Shown here piece by piece: positions 39,542 through 51,500 of a stretch of DNA of 64,000 nt (the stretch's first letter is position 1; each line of letters begins with the position of its first letter). Where the stretch lies: NCBI RefSeq assembly GCF_001613345.1, contig NZ_BDCE01000064.1, positions 1-64,000 of the forward strand, written 5' to 3'. The stretch is from Nocardia uniformis NBRC 13702. Lineage in GTDB: Bacteria; Actinomycetota; Actinomycetes; Mycobacteriales; Mycobacteriaceae. The notes below the pieces were generated by a model. The model saw only the letters and a list, made by a program, of their open reading frames with translations. It searched no databases and was not told the DNA's origin. The translations under genes and the position numbers were made by a program.

Positions 39542-42500
39542 ATGCTTCCGAGCTCAACCGCCGCCCTGTCCCCCGCCGCCACCGGATCCGATGCCGCGTT
39601 TCCGCTCTCCTCCGCGCAACGCGGCATCTGGTTCGCCCAGCACCTCGCCGGGGACACCCCCGTCTCGATTGCCCAGTATGTCGAATTCGTCGGTGCGGTG
39701 GATATTCACCTGCTGGCGGAGGCGGCTCGGCAGGCCGGACGGGAGTTCGGCACCGGCTATCTGCGATTGATCGAGATCGACGACGTGCCGTATCAGGTCG
39801 TCGATACGGCACTCGACGATCCCATCGAGACGATCGACCTGCGCGCCGCACCCGATCCGGAGGCCGCGGCACACGACTGGATGCACGCCGAGTACACCGC
39901 GCCGCTGGATCCGCTGCGCGACCGGCTGTGCACGGTCGCCATGCTGCGCGTGAGCGAGGACCGCTGGTTCTGGTATTCGCGCTTCCACCACATCGCCCTC
40001 GACGGCGTGGGCGCGCTGACCATGCTCGGGCGCACCTCCGAGATCTACAATGCGGCCGTCAATGGTCGCGAGATTCCGGCGAGCAAGGCCGAGCATCTGC
40101 GCGGAATCGTGGAAGCCGATGCGGCATACCGTAATTCGGAACGGCTGCAGGCCGATCGGGAGTACTGGCGCGAACATCTCGCCGGAATGGCCGAACCCGT
40201 GCAGTTGGGCCGACACAGCGGTGCGGTGGACGCACATCCGCGGCTGCTGAGCCGGTCGCTGCCGGCAGAGACGGCCGCGCGGCTGGCCACGATGGCCACG
40301 CAACTGTCATCGAGTGCCGCGCCCCTGATCGTCGCCGCCTTCGCGGCCTTCCTGAACGCCATGACGGGTGCGCCGGAGATCGTCCTGAGCCTGCCGGTTT
40401 CGGGCCGCACCACCGCCGTCCTGCGCCGCTCCGGCGGCATGATGGCCAATGTGGTGCCGCTGCGCCTGCGGCAGACACCGACGCTGACCGTGGGTGATCT
40501 GGTGCGCGCCACCCAGGGTGAGCTCACGGCGGCGCTGCGACGGCAGCGCTACCGCCAAGAGGATATTGTCCGAGACCTGGGCTGGTCCATGGACGAGGTC
40601 GGCTCATTCGGGCCGACCGTGAATCTCATGCTGGTCGACAGCCGAATTCGACTCGGTGGCGTGACCGGTCGGCTCCATGTGCTGACCTCCGGGCTCATCG
40701 AGGATCTGTTCGTCAATGTCTATCCCGGCGTGGGCGGCGAGAGCACCCATATCGATTTCCAGGCCAATCCGAACCGTTACGGCGAGGAGGAATTGGCCGC
40801 ACTGCACGAGCGATTCCTGCGGTTCCTGCACGCGTTCCTGGGCGCGGGGCCGCAGGGACGGCTGGCGGCGCTGGCCGTGCTGGCGGACGAGGAGCGGGAT
40901 ATCACTCCGGCGCGTGGCCGATCCGGAGCCCGGGTGCGCACCCTGCCCGAGATTCTCGATGCCGGAGCGGCGAAGAACCCCGCGGCCATGGCCATTCGCG
41001 GGCGTGGCACCGTCCTCAGCTATCGGGATACGGGTGACTACGTCCATCGGCTGGCCCGGGTGCTGATCGCCGCCGGCGCGGGGCCCGAACGCACCGTGGC
41101 GCTATCGATTCCCCGTTCGGTGGAGTCGGTACTCGCCATGTGCGCGGTGGCACGGACGGGTGCCGCGTTCGTACCCGTCGATCCGGATTACCCCACCGAC
41201 CGCATCGAGCACATGATCACCGATAGCGGCGTGGTTGTCGGCGTCACCGTGGCCGCCGCGCGCCCGGCGCTGCCGGACCGGGTGCGGTGGCTGGTCCTCG
41301 ACACCCCGGACACCGAGAACGCCCTCGACGCGAGCGATCCCGCTCCGATAACCGATGCGGACCGGCGCGCGCCGGTGCGCGCCGACCAGCTCGCGTATCT
41401 GATCTATACCTCCGGTTCCACCGGTCTGCCCAAGGGCGTCGGGGTGACCCACCGGGGGCTGTCGAATCTGGTGACCGGATCCGGGGCGGCCTTCGGGGTC
41501 GGTGTGGACGCGGTGATGGCACACGCGGTATCGCCGAGCTTCGATATCTCCGTGGAGGAACTCCTCGTGGCCTTCGGGGCGGGTGCGACCGTGGCCGTGG
41601 TGCCGCCCGCCGCCTACGCGGGCGAGGACCTGGCCAGAGTGCTGCGTTCACTCGAGGTCACGCACCTGAATGTGACTCCGGCGGTGGCCGGTTCACTCGA
41701 TCCCCGCACCCTGCCCCGCTTGCGCACCGTGGTGGTCGGCGGTGAGGCCTGCCCGCCCGAACTGGCCGCACGCTGGGCCGGACGCTGCGTCCTGAACGGC
41801 TACGGCCCCACCGAGACCACCGTCACCGCAACTCTGAGTTCAGCACTCGTACCCGGTGATCCGATCGATATCGGCAGACCCGCGCGCGGGGTGACGGCTG
41901 TCGTCCTGGATCCGTGGCTGCGGCCGGTGCCGCACGGGGTCACCGGCGAGCTGTACCTCGGCGGGCCGGGCCTGGCGCGCGGCTACCACCAGCGCATCGG
42001 GCTCACCGCGGGACGTTTCGTGGCCAATCCGTTCGCTGCGGGCGAGCGCATGTACCGCACCGGCGATCTGGTGCGCTGGCGGCGCGGGAGGGGCGGAAAG
42101 CACCTGGAATACGTCGGGCGCGGCGACACCCAGGTGAAGGTGCGCGGGTTCCGGATCGAACTCGGCGAGGTGGATGCGGCGATATCGCGGCATCCCGGGG
42201 TCGAGATGGCGATCACCGTCGGCGCGACCACACCGGCCGGGGCAACCGCACTGGTGACCTATGTACTCGCGGCGACGGGTTCGGCCGTCGATCCGGAGGC
42301 AGTGAAAGCGACCGTCGCACAGCACCTTCCCGCCTACATGGTGCCATCGGCCGTGCTGGTTCTGGATACGCTGCCGCTCACTCCGGCGGGCAAGGTGGAC
42401 CGACGGGCCCTGCCCACACCGGATTTCGGCACCCGCCTCCGCACCGGGCGGGCACCCGCCACCCCGCAGGAGAAGACGCTGGCGGCGGTCTTCGCCGATG

Positions 42501-45500
42501 TCCTGGGCCACGACGAGATCGGCGCGGACGACAACTTCTTCGCCCTCGGCGGCGACAGCATTGTCGCCATTCAATTGGTGGCCCGGGCCAAGACGGCCGG
42601 ACTCGGACTGCGGGCGCGAGATGTGTTCGAGCACAAGACGGTCGCCGGGCTGGCCGCTGTGGCGACCGAGGTGACCGCACCGCAGGTGCGTGAACTGCCC
42701 GGTGGTGGCAGCGGTTCGGTGCCGCTCACCCCGATCGTGTACGACATGCTCGAACAGGGCGATACCTGGCCGCGCTTCGCGCAGGCCGTCCTCATCGATC
42801 TGCCCGCCGATATCGACCGGGCCGCGCTGGTGACGGCGGTGCAGGCGCTGCTGGATCGACATGACCTGTTGCGCAGCACGCTCGCTCGCCGCATCCCGAA
42901 GGCCGAAGCGGGTTCCGCGGCCCCGGCTCCCTCGACCGCCCCGGCTGACTCTGCCACCCCGGCCGCCGAGTGGGAGTGGCTGGTCAGCGCGCCCGGACTG
43001 GTGGAAGCGGCGGCGCTGATCGACACGGTCACCCTCGCGGCGGACGCCGACGGCGAGGCCGAATTGCAACGCGCCGCCGATCTGCTCGACCCTGCCGCCG
43101 GAATGGTGGCCCGATTCGTACTCATGGAACGCGAGGAGGCCGCACCACGGCTGTGGGTGGTCCTGCATCACCTGGTCGTGGACGGGGTTTCCTGGCGCAT
43201 TCTCCTGCCGGACCTGGCGATCGCATGGTCGGGCGGCACCCTGCCGCAGGTCGGCACCTCCTTCCGGCGCTGGGCGCACGGGCAGGTGGAACAGGCCGCC
43301 GCACGGACGACAGAACTGCCGGTGTGGCAGCGCATGCTGGCCACGCCCGATCCGAACATCGGCATTCGCGACCTCGACCCGGACGTCGATACCGCGGAAA
43401 CCATGGCGCGGGTGAGCACCAGCATCGACGCCGAGACAGCGTCCGCCGCACTGGAACTCATACCCGCACGCTTCCACTGCGGAGCCGACGACGCCCTGCT
43501 GGCCGCGCTCGCCCTGGCGACGGCGCACTGGCGCGGTCACAGCGAAGCCCGGTTCACCCTCGAGGGACACGGGCGCGAGGACAGCGTGCTGCCCGGCGCG
43601 GATCTCTCCCGCACCGTGGGGTGGTTCACCAGTGTGTATCCGGTGGCGCTCGACCTCACCGGAATCGATCTCGATGAGGCCATCGACGGCGGTCCGGCGG
43701 CCGGTGCGGTCTTGAAGGCGGTCAAGGAACAGCTGCGGGCCATTCCCGATAAGGGTGTGGGCTTCGGCATGCTGCGCTATCTGAATCCGGACACGGCCGC
43801 CGCACTGGCCGATGCCCCCACTCCGAAGGTGAGCTTCAACTACCTCGGACGTACCGGTGCTGGTACCGAAGGCCCCTGGCTGCCACGCCGTTTCGCCGCC
43901 ACCCAGGACGACCGCGCACCCCTGGCGGCGGTCGTCGATATCAATGCCCTGCACACCGATACCGGACTCGAGGTGACGTGGGCCTACGCCTCGCGCATCC
44001 TCTCCGAGGTTCAGGTGCGGGAACTGGCGGGGCTGTGGGCGCGGGCATTGACCGCCCTGACCGCCCACGCCCGGCGGGACGGTTCCGGTGGGCACACCCC
44101 GTCGGATTTCGCGCTGGTGGCGGTGTCCGGGTCGCAGATCGAGGAGTGGGAGCGCGAATACCCCAAGCTCAGCGATGTGTGGCCGCTGTCCCCGCTGCAA
44201 TACGGGCTGCTCTTCCACGCCCGCTACGACAGTGACACGGCCGACGGTTACACGGTCCAGACCAAGCTGTCCCTGGCCGGTCGGGTCGACGCCACCGTCT
44301 TGCGCACGTCCGCACAGGCACTACTGGACAGGCACGACGGGCTGCGCGCGGCCTTCACCGAAACATCCGACGGACCATGGCAATTGGTGCTCGGCGGCGC
44401 CGAGATCGCCTGGCACGAGGTCGATCTCACCCACTTCGCGAATACCGCCGAGCGGCAGCGGGAACTGGAACGCCTGATTGCCGTGGACGCGGGCACCCGC
44501 TTCGACCTCGCCCGGCCGCCACTGTTGCGCTTCAGCCTGATTCGCACCGGTACCGAGGCGTACACGCTGCTCATGACCAACCACCACCTCATCCTCGACG
44601 GCTGGTCCACACCCCTGCTGGTGCGGGAACTGCTCGCCGGATACCTCGCGGCCGTCACCGGACAGACCATCACCCTGCCGCCGGTGCACTCCTATCGCGA
44701 ATTCCTGGCCTGGCTCGATGACCGCGACGACGCCGCCGCACTCGGCGCGTGGACCGAGGCCCTCGCCGGAGTGGACGGGCCGACCCGCGCCGTTCCCACC
44801 CTCGCGGATATCTCCTCCACCGAATCCGGCATGGTGACAAAGGATTTCAGCGCCGACGCGCTGTCGCGCCTGGAAACCACCGCGCGCGGCGCGGACGCGA
44901 CGGTCAATACCGCCGTCCAAGCGGCGTGGGGGCTGCTGCTGTCCATGCTCACCGGCCGCACCGATGTGGTGTTCGGCGGCACCGTCTCCGGGCGACCGCC
45001 GCAACTGGGTGGGGTCGAGGAAATGATCGGCCTGTTCATCAATACCCTGCCGGTGCGGGTACGGCTCGACCCCGCCGAAAGGGTTGCCGGACTGCTGACC
45101 CGGATGCAGACCGAACAGACTCGGCTGCTGGATCATCAACATATCGGGCTGGCCGCCATCCATCAGGCCGTCGGGATGCCCGAATTATTCGACACCCTCA
45201 CCGTTTTCGAGTCCTACCCACTCGACCGGGAAGCTCTCTCGCAGGCACTGGATATCGCGGGCATGCGCATTCTCGACGTCGCCGGTACGGACGCCACCCC
45301 ATACCCGTTGAATCTCATGGTGATTCCGCAGCGCGGAGACGATGGCTCGGAATCGCTGTGCATCGCCGTGAAGTTCATGTCCGACCACCTGTCCGAGGCG
45401 GCGGCCCGGCAACTACTCGACCGCTTCGTACTCCTGTTGGAACAGCTGGCCGACTACCCGGACCGCCGGATCGCGCACGTGCAGCACTGCGACCCGACCG

Positions 45501-48500
45501 AACGGCGCGCACTGCTGCCGGTGCGCGGCGGCGACCCCGTACCCATGCGCACCCTGCCCGATATCCTCGCCGGAGGCGCGCGCATCGACCCGGACGCCAT
45601 CGCGGTGAGCGCGGGGCATCTGACCATGACCTACCGGGATCTCGACGCCTGGTCCAACCGGTTCGCGCGGGTACTGCTGCGCCGGGGCGTCGGCCGGGAA
45701 GTGTTCGTGGTGCTGGCCCTGACCCGCTCGGTGGAATCGGTGGTGGCGGTGTGGGCGCTCGCCAAAACCGGCGCGGCCTTCCTGCCGCTGGACCCCAACT
45801 ATCCGGTGGAGCGCATCGAACATATTCTCACCGATTCGCGCGCACCCATCGGCGTCACCGTCTGCGAGGTCGGTGACACCCTGCCCGGCACCATCGACTG
45901 GCTGCTGCTCGACGACCTCAACACCATTCGCCGGGTGATGACCGTCTCCGACGCGCCTATTACCGATGCCGAGCGCGGTGGACCCATCACGCTCGGACAG
46001 ACCGCGTACCTGATCTACACCTCCGGCTCCACCGGCAAGCCCAAGGCGGTGCTGCTCAGCCACCGCGGGCTGGCGAATCTCGTTGCCACCCAGCAGCACT
46101 CACTCGATCTCGACGAGACCGCGAGCGCCCTGCAGGTGGCCTCCCCCAGCTTCGACGCCTCTGTCCACGAATTGCTCATGGCGCACGGCATGGGCGGCCG
46201 CCTGGTGCTGTCCCCACCGGACGTCTACGGCGGCAGCGCCCTGGAGGAACTGCTGCGTACCGAGCGGGTGACGCACGCCGTGATCACGCCCTCGGTACTG
46301 GCCACCATGAGCCCGCGCGATCTGCCCGACCTGCGGTGCCTGTCGGTGGCGGGCGAGGCCGTCGGATCCGAGGTAGTGGCGGCCTGGTCGGCGAACCGAC
46401 GCATGGTGAACCTGTACGGCCCCACCGAATTCAGCATCTGGGCGACCGGGCCTGGGGAACTGCGCGCCGGGGAAATGATCACCATCGGCGCACCCGTGCT
46501 GGGAGCCGGAGCCATGGTGCTCGACACCTGGCTGCGCCCGGTCCCGCTCGGTATCACCGGCGAACTCTACCTGGCGGGACCGCAGCTGGCGCGCGGTTAC
46601 TTCAATCGATTCGCACTGACCGCGGCCCGTTTCGTCGCCAATCCCTATGGTGCGCCAGGTGTTCGGATGTACCGCACCGGCGACATGGTGCGCTGGGTGG
46701 AGGTCAAGGGTGCCGACGGGGTGGCGCTGGAGCTGGAATACCTGGGGCGCAGTGACTTCCAGGTCAAGATTCGCGGTTTGCGGATCGAACTCGGTGAGAT
46801 CGACGCGGTACTGGCCGCCGACGACCAGGTGGAATACGCGGCCACGGTGGGACTGCCGGGGCCTAGCGGCGAAACCGTACTCATCTCCTATGTGGTGAGC
46901 ACGGCGGCGGTTCGGCACCACCTCGATACCGAGGACCTGCGCACGCGGGTGGCGGCGGCGCTGCCCGGCTATATGGTGCCCAGCTACCTCATCGAACTCG
47001 ACGAGGTGCCGCTGACCCCCGTCGGCAAGCTGGATCGAAATGCACTGCCGGAACCGGATTTCAGTGTTCTGCAGCAGCGTTACCTCGCACCGCGCACCCC
47101 GGTGGAAGCCGCGGTGGCCGAGGTCTTCGCGGAGGTCCTCGGCTCCGATCGGGTCGGTATCGACCGATCCTTCTTCGAACTCGGCGGCAATTCGCTCAGC
47201 GCCACCAAGGTGGTGGCGCGGGTCAATGCTGCGCTCGGATCCACTGTCGCCCTGCGTGATCTGTTCGACGCGCCCACCGTGGCGCAGCTGTCCACCCGCA
47301 TTGTCCCGGCCGACCGCACCACACCGGGGCGACCGGCGCCGGCACCGCGAATCCGGCCCGATCGGGTGCCCCTGTCACCGGCGCAACAGCGCATGTGGGT
47401 GCTCAATCGCCTCGACCCCGACTCGGCGGCCTACAACATCATCGCGCCGCTCCGGCTCACGGGCGCACTCGACGTGGACGCGCTGCGCGGGGCCGTGCGG
47501 GATGTGGTGACCCGGCACGAAACACTGCGCACCATCTACCCGGCCGACGCCGAGGGGCCGCGCCAGGTGGTAATGGGCGTCGATTCCACCGTGCCCGAGT
47601 TGCGGGTGATCGAGTCCGAAGACGGTGCGCCACTGCGTAGCCGAATGGCGGAGCTCGCCGGAACCGGTTTCGATCTCACCCGGGAATCACCCTTGCGGGT
47701 GGGGCTGTACCGAATCTCGGCGACCGCACATGTCGTGGTGCTCGTGGTCCACCACATCAGCGCGGACGGGGCATCCATGGCTCCGCTCGCCACCGATCTG
47801 ATGGCGGCGTATCTGGCGCGCGCCTCCGGTACCGACTTCGCGCTATCGCCACTGCGAGTCCAGTACGCCGATTACGCCATCTGGCAGCGCGAACTGCTGG
47901 GCGACGAATCCGACCCGCACTCTCTTGCCGCCCAACAGATCAGCTTCTGGCGGGAACGACTCGCCGGGGTGCCCAACGTGCTCGAACTGCCCGCCGACCG
48001 GCCGCGCCCGGCGGTGCAGTCCATGCGCAGCGCCGATCTGCCGTTCGCACTCGACGCCGAAACCCATGCCGCACTCACGGCATTGGCGGCCGCGACCGAC
48101 ACCAGCCTGTTCATGGTCCTGCACGCCACCCTCGCGGTCCTGCTCGGGCGGCTGGCCGGAACCTCGGATGTGGTGATCGGCACCGCCGTCGCCGGGCGCG
48201 GCGACGAGGCCCTCGATGACATTGTCGGGATGTTCGTCAATACCCTGGCACTGCGCACGAATGTCGATCCCGGCAGCGTATTCCGCGAATTCCTCACCGA
48301 CGTGCGTAGCACCGATCTCGATGCCTTCGCTCACGCGCAGGTGCCGTTCGAGCGCCTCGTCCAGGTACTCGAACCCGCCCGCTCCACCGCGCACTCACCG
48401 ATTTTCCAGGTATCGCTGTCACTGCAGAACTTCACCGCACCGGTGCTGGAGTTCCCGAATCTGCGGGTAGAGGTCGAACCCGTCGACCGTGACGTCTCGC

Positions 48501-51500
48501 AGTTCGATCTCACCCTCGACCTGCGCGAACAGGTGTCGGGCAGCGCACCGGCCGGGGTCGACGGTGTGCTCACCTATGCCACCGACCTGTTCGACGAAGC
48601 CACCGCCGCGCGGCTGGCCACCCGCTGGCGACGCATCCTCGCCGCGATTGTCGCGGACCCCGATATCCGGCTCGCGGATATCGATCTGCTCGACGACACC
48701 GAACGAGCCGCGCTGGTACCGGTGCCCGGACCGCATTCCACCGCGACCATGACCCTGGCGGAGGTTTTCGCGGCCACTGCCGCCGCGTACCCCGATCGCC
48801 CGGCCACTATCGTCGACGGCCGGACCCGTACCTACGCCGAACTCGATGCCGATTCGGACCTGCTCGCCGACCGGCTCGCCGAGCGCGGAATCGGCCCGGA
48901 AAGAATTGTCGCCCTGGCGCTCTCCCGTGGCGTGGAGCTGCTCACCGCCATCTGGGCGGTGGCAAAAACCGGCGCGGCCTTCCTGCCGATAGACCCCCGC
49001 CATCCCCTCGACCGCATCGAACATATGCTGGCCGACTCCGGCGCGGCCCTCGGCCTCACCACCACCGAGCAGCGACCGCTGCTGCCCGACGCCACCACCT
49101 GGCTGCTGCTGGATACCCCGGTGGACTGGTCCGCCGATGGCGGTGGGCGGGTGTGGTCCGCGCATCCGGACCATCCGGCCTGGCTCATCTACACCTCCGG
49201 ATCGACCGGCACCCCCAAGGGCGTCTCGGTATCCCACCGCGGCATCGCCGACCTGGTCGCGGCCCAGCGGGAATTGCTCGGCCTGGATGAGGACGCGCGG
49301 GTTCTTCAGGTCGCCTCACCGAGTTTCGACGCCTCCGCCTTCGAGGCACTGATGGCCTTCGGATTCGGTGCGGCCGCCGTGGTGGCGCCGCCGGAGACCT
49401 TCGGCGGGGCGGCGCTCACCGATCTCATAGCGGGGCAGCAGGTCACCCACCTGGTCATCACACCGTCGGCGCTGGCCACCATGGATCCGGCGGCGGTATC
49501 GAGCGTACGGGTACTGGCGGTCGCGGGTGAGGCCATCAGCGCGGAACTGGTCGAACGCTGGTCACCCGGACGCACGCTGATCAACCTGTACGGACCGACC
49601 GAATTCACCATCTGGGCAACGGCTTCCGAACCGCTGCGGGCCGATGCCCCGGTCACCATCGGCGGCCCGATCCGCGGAGCCGGCGCACTGGTCCTCGACG
49701 AGCGGCTGCGGCCGGTTCCGAGGGGCGTCGCCGGAGAACTGTATCTGGCGGGGCGGGCGCTGGCTCGGGGCTATCACGCGCGCCCCGCGCTCACCGCCGC
49801 GCGGTTCGTGGCCGATCCCTATGGCGCGCCCGGAGATCGGCTGTATCGCACCGGGGATCTGGTGCGCTGGGTCGGGGCGCTCGCCGACCCGCGCCTGGAG
49901 TATTTGGGCCGCACCGACTTCCAGGTGAAGGTCCGCGGTCAGCGCATCGAACTCGGTGAGATAGACGCCGTACTCGGGCGGGCCGACGACGTCGAATTCG
50001 CGGTGACACTGGGTGTTCCAGGGCCCGGCGGAGCCACCGCGCTCGCCGCGTATATTCTGCCGACGCCCGGCGTCGATTTCGACCTGGCGGCGCTGCGCGC
50101 CCATGCGGCCGACTCGCTGCCGGGCTATATGGTGCCGTCCGCCTTTGTCCTGCTCGACCGGGTCCCGCTCAATGCCGTCGGCAAACTCGATCGAAAGGCA
50201 CTGCCGGAACCGGTATTCCAGGCCGATACCGAATACCGCGCCCCCGGCACTCCCAGCGAGGCGGCCCTCGCCGAGATCGTCGCCGAACTGCTCGGCCGCG
50301 ACCGGGTGGGTGTCCACGATTCCTTCTTCGCGCTCGGCGGCGACAGCATTCTGGCCATTCAATTGGTATCGCGTGCCCGGCTGCGCGGACTGGAACTGTC
50401 CCCACTGCAGGTCTTCGAACATCGCACCGTCGCCGCCCTGGCCGCGCTGGCCGATGCCGCCGAGGAAGCGATCGTGCTGGAGGAGCTGCCCGGTGGCGGT
50501 GTCGGCGATATGCCGCTCCCCCCGATCGTGCGGTGGATGACTCAGCGCGGCGGCGACTTCCGCCGCTTCGCGCAAACCGCCGTGCTGGAGCTGCCGAGCG
50601 GCATTACCCGCGAACAACTCGTCGCCACCGTCGCCGCCGTCGTGGACCGCCACGACATGCTGCGGGCGCGACTGATCCCGGAGGACGGCGACTGGCGGTT
50701 GCTGACGGGCGAGCCCGGCACCGTCGAGGTGGACGCGCTCGTGCACCGCATCGAATTCAGCGCCGATGCCGATACCGTCGAACTGCGCGAATACGCGGTC
50801 ACCGAGGTCGATTCGGCGCTCGACCGCCTCGATCCGGCACGCGGTATCGGACTGCAACTGGTCTGGTTCGATCCCGTCGGTCCGGGCTCCCGAGCCGGAC
50901 GCCTCATCGTGGTGGCCCACCATCTCGTCATCGACGGCGTCTCCTGGCGCATTCTGATTCCGGATCTGATGGCCGCCTGGGCACAGGTCTCGGCCGGTGC
51001 GACGCCCGTGCTGTCCGAGCCGGGTACCTCCATGCGTCGGTGGGCGCACGCGCTCACCGCGGAAGCCCATCGCGATGGGCGGGTCGCCGAACTCGACTAC
51101 TGGCGCGATATCGCCGACACCCCCGACCCACCCATCGGTACCCGTGAACTCGATCCGGCCGTGGATCGCGTCGCGGCTACGAGAATGGTCGATATCGAAG
51201 TGCCGGAAGCGGTTACCACCGCTCTGCTGACCACACTGCCCGCCCTGTTCGATGGCGGTATCGAGGATGCTCTCCTCGCCGCGCTCGGACTCGCCGTCCT
51301 GCGCTGGCGGCCGACCACGGAACCCGCCGTACTCATTCGGATGGAGGGACACGGACGCCAGCAGGAGATCGTGCCGGGTGCGGATCTGTCTCGCACCGTC
51401 GGCTGGTTCACCAGCGTGTACCCGATCCGACTCGGTCTGCCCGAGATCGATATCGACGACGCCCTCGGTGGCGGTGCCGCCATGGGTTCGGCCATTCGTA

